A stretch of 64,000 nt of DNA from CAVPJW01 sp963705525. Its GTDB lineage: Bacteria; Acidobacteriota; Vicinamibacteria; Vicinamibacterales; CAVPJW01. Of the stretch, positions 7,561 to 16,652 are shown piece by piece (the stretch's first letter is position 1; each line of letters begins with the position of its first letter). The stretch spans positions 992,001-1,056,000 of the forward strand of contig CAVPJW010000002.1 in assembly GCA_963705525.1 (NCBI GenBank). The letters run 5' to 3'. The notes beneath the pieces were generated by a model, which did not search any database, was not told the DNA's origin, and saw only the letters and a list, made by a program, of their open reading frames with translations. The position numbers were made by a program, and so were the translations under genes.

Positions 7561-9822
7561 ATGCGCAATCGAACAACCGGGGTCCTTCAGACCCTGACGC
7601 TGGCCTGCCTCGCGGGTGTGGCATTGATCGCCGCCACGCCGACGTTCTGGACCGTCTCGACCCATTCGGACCTGCTTCGAGGAGACGTCGAGAACCTCTC
7701 TATCGACAGTCACGGCCGGCTGATTCTCGGACCGGCCACCGAGCTCGTGTACGAGAGCGCGGCGCCATTCCTGTGGTCGATGGTGCTGGCGTCAGACGGG
7801 TCTACATTCATCGGCAGCGGAAACGAGGGGAAGGTATTCCGCATCGACACGGGCGGTAAGGCTTCCGTGTTCTTCGATGCCACCGAGCTCGAAATCCACG
7901 CGTTGGCGCTTGCACCGGATGGCGGCCTCTATGTGGGCAGCTCGCCTGACGGAAAGATCTACAGGGTCGATCGCTCAGGTAATGCCACGACGTTTTTCGA
8001 TCCCGACGACAAGTACATCTGGTCCCTGGCTGTCGATTCGTCGGGCAACGTGTTCGCCGCCACTGGCGAAAAAGGGATCGTCTACAAGATTGCGCCGGAC
8101 GGAAAAGGCGCGCCGTTCTACAAGACGCGAACCACTCACGCCGTAGCCCTCGGTCTCGATAGGAATGGCCGACTGCTGGTGGGCACCGGATCGCCGGGCA
8201 AGCTGTTTCGCGTCGACCCCGACGGCAAGGGCTTCGTGCTGCTCGATTCGCCGTATCAGGAGGTCCATTCGATCCGGCTCGATCCCACCGGTGTCATCTA
8301 TGCCGCCGCGGTAGCCGCGAAGGACGCCACCGAGGACCAGCCCGCCCTCGATCGTCCGAGCGGCGAGCCTAGCCGCAGCGGCACGCCGGTCGCAACCGTG
8401 ACGACCGAGGTCACGTCGATGTCGATCGTCGACCTGTCGGCCCCGTCGATGCAGTCGGGCCCTGCGCCCCGCGAAGATCGACGCAGCGCCAAGGGCGCAG
8501 TCTATCGCGTCAACCCGGACGGGCCCTGGGACGTCATCTGGGAATCGAAGGACGATACGCCGTACGACGTCGCGCTCGAGGCCGATGCGTCAGTCCTCAT
8601 TGGCACAGGCAGCGGGGGCAAAATCTTCCGCGTCAGCGGAGCACCTTCGCGCCCCGCTCTCGTGTCGCGCGCGGACGCGCAGCAAGTCACAATGTTCCTC
8701 AAGGACGGCAATGGGCGAGTGACGTACGCCACGGCCAATCCGGGGAAGGTATTTCGGCTCTCGACGGGCTACGCAGAACGCGGCAACTACGAATCGGAGG
8801 TTCGTGACGCCGAAACCGTCGCCACCTGGGGCACGTTGAGTTGGCGGGCATCAGTACCGGCGTCGGCTCACATCGATCTCGCCACCCGTTCAGGAAACAC
8901 GAAGGCGCCCGACGACACCTGGAGCGGCTGGAGCGAGCCGTACACCAATTCTGATGGATCCGCGATCACCAGCCCCAAGGCGCGCTATCTCCAGTGGAGA
9001 GCCGTTCTCTCAGGGAAAGGCGCCAGCCCCGTTCTCACGTCGGTCACGGTTGCCTACCTTCAGCGGAATACACGGCCCGAGGTGACGTCGATCACGGTTC
9101 ATCCGCCGGGCACGGTGTTCCAGAAACCGTTCTCAACCGGGGAATTGGAAATCGCGGGATTCAGCGACACCCTCCCGGACCGGCGCGGGCTGTCATCGTC
9201 GCAACAGGGGACGATGGGCGCGATCCCGGCACCCGCTGGCCCCGCGCTTGGGCGCCGCATCTATCAGAAAGGCCTTCAAACCTTCGTCTGGAAAGCCGAC
9301 GACGAGAACGACGACGACCTGCAATACGACGTGTTCTACCGCCGGGAGGGCGAGACCAGCTGGAAACCGCTGAAACGCGACCTCTCGGATCCCATCCTCG
9401 TGTGGGATACGACGTCGGTACCGAACGGCACCTATCTGATCAAGGTGTCAGCCTCTGACAGCCCATCGAATCCACCCGGCTCGGCACTCGCCGGCGAGCT
9501 TGAGAGCACCACCTTCGACATCGACAACACGCCGCCCGAAATCTCCGTCACGTCCAGCCGACGCGATGGAGCCCGCTCGATTCTGGCATTCGAAGTTCGA
9601 GACGATCAGTCGTCCATCCAGCGCGTCGAATACTCACTGGACGCCGACCGCTGGCGGACCACCTACCCGAAGGATGGCATCGCCGATTCGCGCGTCGAGC
9701 AGTTCGAGCTGACGCTCGATGCGGACCTTGCCGCCAAGGGCGTCATCATTCGCGCCATCGATGCGATGAACAACATCTCGACGGCGCGAGGCGAAGTGTC
9801 TGCCGGGAAAACGAGAGAGTAA
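7561..9822 (+). CDS. Secreted beta-propeller (NHL/SMP-30-like) protein with C-terminal Ig/FN3-like part
   Basis: The 753-residue protein begins with a signal segment (VLQTLTLACLAGVALIAATP). Residues 50-420 contain repeated blades of the form SDGSTFIGSGNEGKVFRID, each with a G-x-x-G-K-[IV]-[FY]-R motif, as expected for a six- or seven-bladed propeller. The rest (WSGWSEPYTNSDG, WKADDENDDDLQYDVFYR, TPPEISV) resembles fibronectin/Ig-like domains, so it is probably an extracytoplasmic binding or sensor protein. It follows the S55 peptidase in the same direction, but no functional link can be read from sequence. Confidence 0.75.
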   Translation: MRNRTTGVLQTLTLACLAGVALIAATPTFWTVSTHSDLLRGDVENLSIDSHGRLILGPATELVYESAAPFLWSMVLASDGSTFIGSGNEGKVFRIDTGGKASVFFDATELEIHALALAPDGGLYVGSSPDGKIYRVDRSGNATTFFDPDDKYIWSLAVDSSGNVFAATGEKGIVYKIAPDGKGAPFYKTRTTHAVALGLDRNGRLLVGTGSPGKLFRVDPDGKGFVLLDSPYQEVHSIRLDPTGVIYAAAVAAKDATEDQPALDRPSGEPSRSGTPVATVTTEVTSMSIVDLSAPSMQSGPAPREDRRSAKGAVYRVNPDGPWDVIWESKDDTPYDVALEADASVLIGTGSGGKIFRVSGAPSRPALVSRADAQQVTMFLKDGNGRVTYATANPGKVFRLSTGYAERGNYESEVRDAETVATWGTLSWRASVPASAHIDLATRSGNTKAPDDTWSGWSEPYTNSDGSAITSPKARYLQWRAVLSGKGASPVLTSVTVAYLQRNTRPEVTSITVHPPGTVFQKPFSTGELEIAGFSDTLPDRRGLSSSQQGTMGAIPAPAGPALGRRIYQKGLQTFVWKADDENDDDLQYDVFYRREGETSWKPLKRDLSDPILVWDTTSVPNGTYLIKVSASDSPSNPPGSALAGELESTTFDIDNTPPEISVTSSRRDGARSILAFEVRDDQSSIQRVEYSLDADRWRTTYPKDGIADSRVEQFELTLDADLAAKGVIIRAIDAMNNISTARGEVSAGKTRE

Positions 9823-9845
9823 GGACGGACGACCCGGTCGGGCCG

Positions 9846-10742
9846 TCAGATCCCAATCGCGGTAGGAAGTCCGAGACGTCTTGAGTGCTGATCTCCCTGG
9901 GCGGGATCACGCTTTTCCTTGTCCACCCGGCCGTCGGTCGAACCTGATGGCACATGCCGCCACCCCGACTCTGGCGCCGAGCGCGGTCGGCCTCTGACCG
10001 TTGTATGCGTCAGGAGCCAGACCATGTTGACGGCGACCGGCGAACCGGCGTACCGGGCCGGCTCAAACCGGGCCGTTGATGCGGCTTCGAGAATGTCGAT
10101 CAGCTCCTGGTGGTTCGCCGGCCCTGCGCCTTTCTGCGATCCCAGCAACTCGAGGTTCGAGAGCGTGCCGTCCCGAGCCACCACGGCAGCCAGTGCAAAC
10201 ACCACATCTTCCCGCCGACCTTGATTGACGATCGCCGCCGGCATGACGGCATCCGCATCGGCTCGCGGAGCAAGAATGTTGCCCGCCGCCCAGGCCGGAC
10301 TGCCGGATGTCGCGGGCGACGCCAGTGCCGCGAGGAGACCCGCCAGCGAATCGGGACGTTCTCGCGAAGCCTGCAGCAGCATGCTGCTGATGACGGCCAC
10401 ACAGACCACCGATGCCGAGACCGCGCCAACAGCAGCCCACACCAGATGCAGGTCCTCGACGAGGCGCTCGAAGCGTCTGCTGAAAGACTGCTCGCGTTCG
10501 GCCTTGTAGCGTGATACCACCCGCGCAGGCAGACTCACCAGATCGCGAAGCGATCGGCCTTTGGCGGCTGACGCCTGCTGGCGCAGGGCGTCTCCGAGCG
10601 CGCCGAGCGACCGCGCTTCACGAGCGCACGATCGGCAGGCGCGGAGGTGGTTTTCGACGGCAATGAGCTGGTCGACTCGCAGCTCCTTGTCGTGGAAAGC
10701 CGACAGGAGACGCCGCACCGACGGACAGGTCTGAACGCTCAT
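9846..10742 (-). CDS. Membrane anti-sigma factor with zinc-finger and TonB-C-like domain
   Basis: This 298-residue protein starts with a ZAS (zf-HC2) domain: CPSVRRLLSAFHDKEL and the HLRACRSCA zinc motif (H-x3-C-x2-C) around residues 33-41. One membrane segment lies near residues 97-120 (LVWAAVGAVSASVVCVAVIS). The exported C-terminal part (DGTLSNLELLGSQ, AASTARFEPARYAGSPVAVN) resembles the C-terminal domain of TonB-type energy transducers. The start ATG overlaps the sigma-factor stop by four bases, the usual sigma/anti-sigma arrangement. It should hold the ECF sigma factor inactive at the inner membrane. The TonB-like tail may be the envelope sensor (inference). Confidence 0.85.
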   Translation of the reverse strand: MSVQTCPSVRRLLSAFHDKELRVDQLIAVENHLRACRSCAREARSLGALGDALRQQASAAKGRSLRDLVSLPARVVSRYKAEREQSFSRRFERLVEDLHLVWAAVGAVSASVVCVAVISSMLLQASRERPDSLAGLLAALASPATSGSPAWAAGNILAPRADADAVMPAAIVNQGRREDVVFALAAVVARDGTLSNLELLGSQKGAGPANHQELIDILEAASTARFEPARYAGSPVAVNMVWLLTHTTVRGRPRSAPESGWRHVPSGSTDGRVDKEKRDPAQGDQHSRRLGLPTAIGI

Positions 10743-11359
10743 GCTCTCGCGTCCTTGAGCTCGCTGCGAAGCGTTTGCCGTGCGCGGGTCAATCGGGATT
10801 TCACGGTCCCCACCGCCACTCCAAGCGAAAAAGCAATTTCCTCGTAGCTCAAACCGTCGACCTCACGCAGGACCACGGCCGTGCGCTGTTCAAACGGGAG
10901 GCGTTCGAGTGCCGACCAGAGTCGCACCGCTAGTTCCTTTGTGACCAACGCCCGATGAGGTGAGTCCGACTCGGGTCCGCTCAATTCGACTCGCCAGTCA
11001 CTCAAGTTTTCGAGCGGGACCTGATCGCTTCGATGCCGCCGCCTCCACCACCGCTGCCGATTTCTGATCTGGTTGATGGCAATGCGGTAGATCCAGGTGC
11101 GAAGAGCCGACTGCCCTCGAAAGCGCGGCAGTGTCCGGAACACGCGCAGGAAGACTTCCTGTGACAGATCGAGCGCCTCGTCATGGTCGCCGAGCAGGTG
11201 GAGCGCCAGGGCGTACACCATGCGCTGATGTTCAGCGACGAGGTGGGTACAGGCAGCCTCATCTCCGGCGACACACTGCTCGACAAGAGCCGCCTCGTCG
11301 CTCGAGACGTCTGCCCACCCAATGACACCGGCCTGCTTCACCGAGAAATCGCCCGCCAC
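10739..11359 (-). CDS. ECF-type RNA polymerase sigma factor
   Basis: This 206-residue protein has the sigma-70 region 2 sequence LLGDHDEALDLSQEVFLRVFRTLPRF and WIYRIAINQIRNRQRWWRR. Region 4 is LERLPFEQRTAVVLREVDGLSYEEIAFSLGV followed by the helix VGTVKSRLTRARQTL. GTG 11359 was chosen because AGAGAGG lies 7 bases upstream. The reading frame stays open further upstream, but the upstream ATG overlaps a candidate ECF promoter. It forms an operon with the anti-sigma gene and diverges from the TPR gene at 11483. Confidence 0.92.
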   Translation of the reverse strand: MAGDFSVKQAGVIGWADVSSDEAALVEQCVAGDEAACTHLVAEHQRMVYALALHLLGDHDEALDLSQEVFLRVFRTLPRFRGQSALRTWIYRIAINQIRNRQRWWRRRHRSDQVPLENLSDWRVELSGPESDSPHRALVTKELAVRLWSALERLPFEQRTAVVLREVDGLSYEEIAFSLGVAVGTVKSRLTRARQTLRSELKDARA

Positions 11360-11425
11360 CTGGAAACCTCTCTTCGGACTATAGCATCCCGCGGGGATTG
11401 CCCGAACGAAAGATACCCTGTTAGA

Positions 11426-11453
11426 TTGGACCCCTGGACCGTCCAAAGGTTCC
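11426..11453 (-). promoter_or_regulatory. Candidate ECF-sigma autoregulatory promoter
   Basis: On the minus strand GGAACC (11453-11448) is followed after 16 bases by GTCCAA (11431-11426). This matches the general ECF pattern (GGAAC at -35, GTC at -10), and transcription would run into the sigma-factor gene. ECF genes commonly activate themselves from such sites. Confidence 0.5.
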
Positions 11454-11482
11454 CCGAACTGCTAGAATCTGAATAATTTCCC

Positions 11483-12886
11483 ATGAGACGCGCGATTCTG
11501 AGCGGGCTGCTGCTGGTGGCCGGGGCGGCCGGGGTGCTCTTCTACATCGCGGCGGCGCAGGAACGTGAGTATCGACGTCTGATCGACCAGGGCCAGGCGG
11601 CCCTGGCTCGGGACGAGACATTTGCGGCGATCGAGGCCTTCAGCGGAGCGATTGCCCTCAAAGACGATTCCATGCTCGGCTACCTGAAGCGCGGCGAGAC
11701 CTATCGCCGGCGCGGGGAGCTGACATCCGCCGTCCGCGACCTCAGGACCGCCGCGCGGCTCGACCCGAGTGCCACCCGACCGCTCGAGCAGCTCGGTGAC
11801 CTCAACCTGGGCCGCCATTGGTACGGCCGGGCGGCCGATCTCTATCAGGAATATTTGGCGCTCGACGATCGATCACCGCGCGTGTTGTACAAGCTGGGCC
11901 TGGCCCGCTACGAAGAGGGACGTCTCGATGCCGCGCTCGACCCCCTTCGAAAAGCGCTCGAACTCGAGCCGGGGATGGCTGAAGCGCACTACGCGCTGGG
12001 CCTGTGCCTTCGTGCCCGGCAGCAGAATGATCTAGCCGTCACGGCCCTTCGCGCGGCGGTCCATCTGACCCCATCCTTCATCGCCGCCCGCGAAGAACTG
12101 GCCGATCTCTACCACGTCATGGGACGTCATCGGGAGTCGATCGAACAACTCGCGGCGTTGAAGGGCCTCGAGCCGGATCGACCCGACCGCGAGGCAGCGC
12201 TGGGTCTTGCCTACTCGGGCATCGGCCGAACAGACCTGGCCGTGGCGACGCTGGCAGCGGCAACTGAGCGGTTTCCGCGAGACCCATTCATCCTCGAAGC
12301 ACTCGGGAGAACGTGGTTGAAGGCCGACGAGGCGCGCGGCGAGCCGACTGACTTGAGCAAGGCGCTTGAAGCGCTGGACCTGAACCGGGATCAGGCCACG
12401 AGCACTCAGTTGACTCTGAGGGGTCGGGCTTTGATTCTGGCGGGACGTGTCGACGAGGCGGAGCGGGTGCTTCTCGAGGCGGCGGACCGGTTCCCGGTCG
12501 ATCCGGACGCGTTCGCCTCGCTTGCCACGAGCGCCGACCGGCTCGGTCATTTCCAGATCGCACGCGAGTCTCTGCTGCGATATGCCGCGCTCTTGGGGGA
12601 TCCATCCGGCGCGACGGTCGCTGAGCGTGTCGCCACGTTATCGATGGAACTCGACGAGCCGGGGTTGGCGGCCGCGTGGTACGACATTGCCGTGGACGTT
12701 GACGCGACACCCGATCCGGGACTGATCGGCCGGCTTGCCGAGGCTCAATTCAAGGCCGGTCAGCTGGACGCGGCACGCACCACGATTGCCCGAGCCCTTG
12801 CACTCCAACCAGCCAACCGCCGATTCCTGGCTTTGAGCCGGCGACTCAACACACCTGCGGCTCCAGTCACGCCGCCGGTTCGGTAA
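11483..12886 (+). CDS. Membrane-anchored tetratricopeptide repeat protein
   Basis: The 467-residue protein has one N-terminal membrane anchor (AILSGLLLVAGAAGVLFYIAA) followed almost wholly by TPR repeats. Examples are GYLKRGETYRRRGELTSAVRDL, LYKLGLARYEEGRLDAALDPL and AHYALGLCLRARQQNDLAVTA (shown in part). TPRs are protein-binding scaffolds, and no enzymatic domain is visible. It diverges from the ECF sigma operon and converges on the sigma-54 activator gene with only 12 bases between stops. Its partner is unknown. Confidence 0.8.
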   Translation: MRRAILSGLLLVAGAAGVLFYIAAAQEREYRRLIDQGQAALARDETFAAIEAFSGAIALKDDSMLGYLKRGETYRRRGELTSAVRDLRTAARLDPSATRPLEQLGDLNLGRHWYGRAADLYQEYLALDDRSPRVLYKLGLARYEEGRLDAALDPLRKALELEPGMAEAHYALGLCLRARQQNDLAVTALRAAVHLTPSFIAAREELADLYHVMGRHRESIEQLAALKGLEPDRPDREAALGLAYSGIGRTDLAVATLAAATERFPRDPFILEALGRTWLKADEARGEPTDLSKALEALDLNRDQATSTQLTLRGRALILAGRVDEAERVLLEAADRFPVDPDAFASLATSADRLGHFQIARESLLRYAALLGDPSGATVAERVATLSMELDEPGLAAAWYDIAVDVDATPDPGLIGRLAEAQFKAGQLDAARTTIARALALQPANRRFLALSRRLNTPAAPVTPPVR

Positions 12887-12898
12887 GGTTTCGTCTCG

Positions 12899-15800
12899 TC
12901 ACTCGGACAGTCCCAGTCGGTCCATGAGCTTGGCCAGTCCCTGCCGACTGATGCCGAGATCTGCCGCGGCGCGCGCCCGACGTCCTCCAGCTCGCGCCAG
13001 CGCAGTTCTGACCAATCGTTCCTCGAATCTGCGGCGGGCTTCCTGCAGCGTCATGTCTCCTCCATCCGCCGAAGCGGCACGAGCCAGCGCGCGAGGCAAC
13101 GCCGCCGGACCGACGGTGCCGCGTTCTGGTGCTGCCACAGCCAGCGCCGCCATGACGTTTTGCAGCTCGCGCACGTTCCCCGGCCATTCGTAGCGCGTCA
13201 ACGTCGCGACGAGGGAGGCTCGCAGCACGGCTCGTCGCCCCAGCCGTCGACAGCACTCCTCCCAGAAGTGGCGAACGAGCCCGGGAATGTCTTCGACGCG
13301 GGCTCGGAGTGGGGGCACGCTGATGCGAATCACATCGAGGCGATACATGAGATCGGCGCGAAAGCGGCCGGCCGCCACTTGGGCCTCCAGCGGCCGGTTA
13401 CTCGCGCTGATCAGTCGAACATCGACGTGGCGTGCGAACGTTTCACCGACGCGCCGCACCTCGCCTTCCTGAATGACGCGCAACAGCTTCGCCTGAGCGC
13501 GTGCCGACAGCTCGCTGACTTCGTCCAGAAACAACGTGCCTCCGTGGCATTCTTCGAACATACCTCGACGCTCGGTCACGGCGCCCGTGAACGCGCCGCG
13601 CGCATGACCGAATAGCTCTGCTTCAATCAAGTCATCAACCAGCGCCGCACAATTCACCGTCGCCCACTTGCCCTCGTGGCGGGAGCCTAGGCGATGAATC
13701 GCCCGCGCAACCAGTTCCTTGCCAGTACCGCTCTCGCCTTCAATCAGGACCGCAAATGGCGCCGCCGCGGCTTTGAGCACCACGCGACGGACGTCTTCGA
13801 TTGACGGGCTGATTCCTAGAATCTCCGGCGTACGCTCTTTCGCATCCGGAGGTGGGCGAAGCCGGTCAACGACGGTGCGGAGGCAGGGAGCGCAAGCCAC
13901 TGCCGTCGCCTGCAGGAACTCTTCGATCTCGGAGCCAGGCTCCGCGGCGATCCAGCGACACGCGAGCACCCCCACGGTTGACGCTCCGTAGCGAATCGGC
14001 ACGGCCGCTTCGATGCCCTGCGGCTGTCGGCCGGGCGCAATGGCCAGACCACTCTCGACGGCGCGCCGAGCCGTGACGCCATGGTCGGTCCGGGCTCCGG
14101 CAGAGGACACCATGGCGAGGCCATCAGGCCGCACTGCGAAGAACGCGACAGACGACGCCCGCGTGCGCTCTCGGACCAGCCCGCTTACCTGCCCCAGCGT
14201 TTCGCGTTCGTCCTCACTATCACGACACATCGTCAGCACATCGATGACATGACGAAGCCAGGGACGTTCCCGCTCGCTCGACAGGTCTGAGCGTGGAGAA
14301 CCATACAAAGCGCGCAAACCTGTCGCCCCTGTTTCCCGAATGGATTGCTCGGTCTCACACACTCTGTCCGTGCGGGCGTGATCGGTTGATAGCACCCTCT
14401 TGAGAACAAACCGGATTCGCGCGGCCAGTAGCTCCGGCAAACGAGCCAGCTCAAGACGCTTGAGAGCCTTGATCATCCCGCGGGCCTCTGCTACCCGATT
14501 CGCAATCACAAAGCCATTCAGCACGGCGAGACGGAGTTCCAGCCCCTTCAGAGGCTCACGAACTCGTCGAACCGCATCTCGCCCATGTCTCCACGCCTCG
14601 TTGAGCTGATCCACGTTGCCCAGGTGCCCGTGCACTTCCGCCGATGTCACGATGGCTTGCAGAAGCGCAGCGTCGTCGTTCACTTGCCGGGCTTCATCGA
14701 ACGACATGCGAGCCTCGGCAATCGCCGTGTGGAGACTTCGCTCGGCAAGCGCGAGTCGGGCGAGCACCGCGCGACGGGCCGCGCCAAGGGGCGGCCAGAA
14801 AACCCAGGGACCGGCACCAGGATCGGATCCATCGGGTAACCGTGAGATCAATTGGCGCGCCTCATCGAACCGGCCCGACCAGAAGCAGCAGCGTACCAGC
14901 ATCAATACCGCGAAGGCCCGGCACTCCTTTTCATCGGTCGAGTCGAGCGCCACGACGATCCCACGGAGCAATCGCTCAGCCTCATCGAAGCGCGCCTGGC
15001 TCGTTCGGATTGCTCCGACATGTGCGGCTGCCAGGGCCATGCCGCCCGGTGACGAGGTCCGTTCGAATTCCACTTGTGCTTTCTGAAACGTCTCGGCAGC
15101 ATCCGCGCAACGTCCTCGCGTCGTAAGCAGCCGCCCTAGAAGCGCGCCTGCGCACCCCGCCCCGAGATGATCGCCGCGACGCATTTGGGTCGCGCGGAGC
15201 TCACGGAGCACGCGCTCGGCTCTCGCGTGGCGTCCACGACGAACGAGCGCAACTGCCTCGTCCAGCCGGAGGATGCCACGCTCGCCCGCGCGACGACGGG
15301 CCTCGAGTTCGGCGGTAAGCGTGAGCGCGCATGGGGTTGACGAAGCGTAGCGAGCCGACGTTTCGGCCACTGCCGTTGCCGCGCTGCGCCGCGCAAGGCG
15401 AGGCGAGGGTCCGCAGGATTGAGGACCCTGCATGAACTCGATGAACCGTCCGATCAGGCCGCCGCTCGCTCGAAAAGCCTCGTCAACCAACCGTTCCCGT
15501 CGCGTTCCACCGGCCGCGACCGCGGCTCGAAGCACCGTCTTCGGTATGCCCCCAAGCTCGAGAAATGCGCCCGCGCGAGGCGGCGAAAGCGTCGCCATGA
15601 GGACGAGGACGGGTCGACGATGCAGGGTGGCAAGGCGAGCAAGAAGGCAGGCCTGCCTTTGAAGGCGCTCCGCCGATCCCGGCCGATCGCGACAGCGCCG
15701 GTGGTCTCCAAGCAGGAGAAGATGCCGTCCAGCGATCCAGCGGTCCAGACACTCTGGGGCACCGCGTTGCGAAACCCAGTCGATGGCCCAATCGAGCGAT

Positions 15801-16504
15801 AGCGTGACGTATCCTCGTACGCGCGCCTCTCGCGCCACGAGTTCGACCATCGTTGTCACACCTGCCCCTGGAGCGCCGCTGAGATGCAACGTTCGGAGCC
15901 CGACAACACCCTCCTCATCCAGCCAATCCGAGATGGCAGATAACACATCGGGCCTTTGAAGCGAGACACCTGACGCGCATCGAGCGACCGGGCCTCCGTA
16001 AGTCGACAGCGGGCACCGAGCAGAGCGCTGCCACGCCTTGCGCTCACGAAAACTCTGAGCCCGATCACACGGCGTGCCGGTCGGACGATCCGGGAGGAGG
16101 GCGAGATTTCCTCGGCGCATGACGAGCCGATCGCGCCCGGGAATGCCTGCGGAAAGATTCATACGATGCAGGAACTCCACGGCGGTCAGCACGCGTTTCA
16201 ACTCGTGCGGTCGCGGGTGTTGGCAAGCTCGTGAACCGTCACATGCGAACGCGACAAATCCATTCACACCATCGACCAGGCCGTAATCCACGACCGACAC
16301 AAGAGCAGGATGCCGGAGCATCTGAAGGGTCGCCGCACGTTCGAGCCAGCTGGTCCGAGCCGCCGCGCCCTCGAACCCCGTATGTTCGAGCCATACCCGC
16401 TGATCGAGCGCAACATCGGTTGACACGCCATCGACGGTCAGAAACCGATCGGCAAGAAAAGTCGCCTTTGAATCCGCATGCGCGTGCGGGCTGCTCGACG
16501 CCAT
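12899..16504 (-). CDS. Very large sigma-54-dependent activator with pseudokinase, STAND-like and TPR regions
   Basis: This is a 1201-residue protein. Residues 10-130 look like a protein kinase without catalytic residues. Residues 160-380 resemble a STAND-type ATPase whose P-loop is GAPGAGVTT, with Val in place of the Lys. Residues 400-680 are TPR-like helices and 720-850 a GAF-like domain. The AAA+ domain follows, with Walker A GESGTGKELVARAIH, the sigma-54 contact loop GAFTGA, and LDEVSELSARAQAKLLRVIQ. The C-terminus is a Fis-type helix-turn-helix (ARAAADLGISRQGLAKLMDRL). It should activate sigma-54 promoters when the N-terminal modules sense a signal. Typical activators are 450-500 residues. 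Confidence 0.9.
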   Translation of the reverse strand: MASSSPHAHADSKATFLADRFLTVDGVSTDVALDQRVWLEHTGFEGAAARTSWLERAATLQMLRHPALVSVVDYGLVDGVNGFVAFACDGSRACQHPRPHELKRVLTAVEFLHRMNLSAGIPGRDRLVMRRGNLALLPDRPTGTPCDRAQSFRERKAWQRSARCPLSTYGGPVARCASGVSLQRPDVLSAISDWLDEEGVVGLRTLHLSGAPGAGVTTMVELVAREARVRGYVTLSLDWAIDWVSQRGAPECLDRWIAGRHLLLLGDHRRCRDRPGSAERLQRQACLLARLATLHRRPVLVLMATLSPPRAGAFLELGGIPKTVLRAAVAAGGTRRERLVDEAFRASGGLIGRFIEFMQGPQSCGPSPRLARRSAATAVAETSARYASSTPCALTLTAELEARRRAGERGILRLDEAVALVRRGRHARAERVLRELRATQMRRGDHLGAGCAGALLGRLLTTRGRCADAAETFQKAQVEFERTSSPGGMALAAAHVGAIRTSQARFDEAERLLRGIVVALDSTDEKECRAFAVLMLVRCCFWSGRFDEARQLISRLPDGSDPGAGPWVFWPPLGAARRAVLARLALAERSLHTAIAEARMSFDEARQVNDDAALLQAIVTSAEVHGHLGNVDQLNEAWRHGRDAVRRVREPLKGLELRLAVLNGFVIANRVAEARGMIKALKRLELARLPELLAARIRFVLKRVLSTDHARTDRVCETEQSIRETGATGLRALYGSPRSDLSSERERPWLRHVIDVLTMCRDSEDERETLGQVSGLVRERTRASSVAFFAVRPDGLAMVSSAGARTDHGVTARRAVESGLAIAPGRQPQGIEAAVPIRYGASTVGVLACRWIAAEPGSEIEEFLQATAVACAPCLRTVVDRLRPPPDAKERTPEILGISPSIEDVRRVVLKAAAAPFAVLIEGESGTGKELVARAIHRLGSRHEGKWATVNCAALVDDLIEAELFGHARGAFTGAVTERRGMFEECHGGTLFLDEVSELSARAQAKLLRVIQEGEVRRVGETFARHVDVRLISASNRPLEAQVAAGRFRADLMYRLDVIRISVPPLRARVEDIPGLVRHFWEECCRRLGRRAVLRASLVATLTRYEWPGNVRELQNVMAALAVAAPERGTVGPAALPRALARAASADGGDMTLQEARRRFEERLVRTALARAGGRRARAAADLGISRQGLAKLMDRLGLSE

Positions 16505-16652
16505 GATCCGACTCGATTGAAATGCAAGATGCCCGCCTACTCAGGCATGAACACGACACGCCGGAATCGTGCCCCGATCTCTGTTCTCGTCGTGGTCGGC
16601 TCGTCCGGACGCCGGAAGGCGCTGCAGAAACTTCGTATACAATGAATTCCCC

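Noticed and set aside
9823..9848. Bidirectional terminator between the convergent propeller and anti-sigma genes
   Set aside because: A GC-rich imperfect hairpin is present but has no T-tract and a two-base loop, so it was not called.
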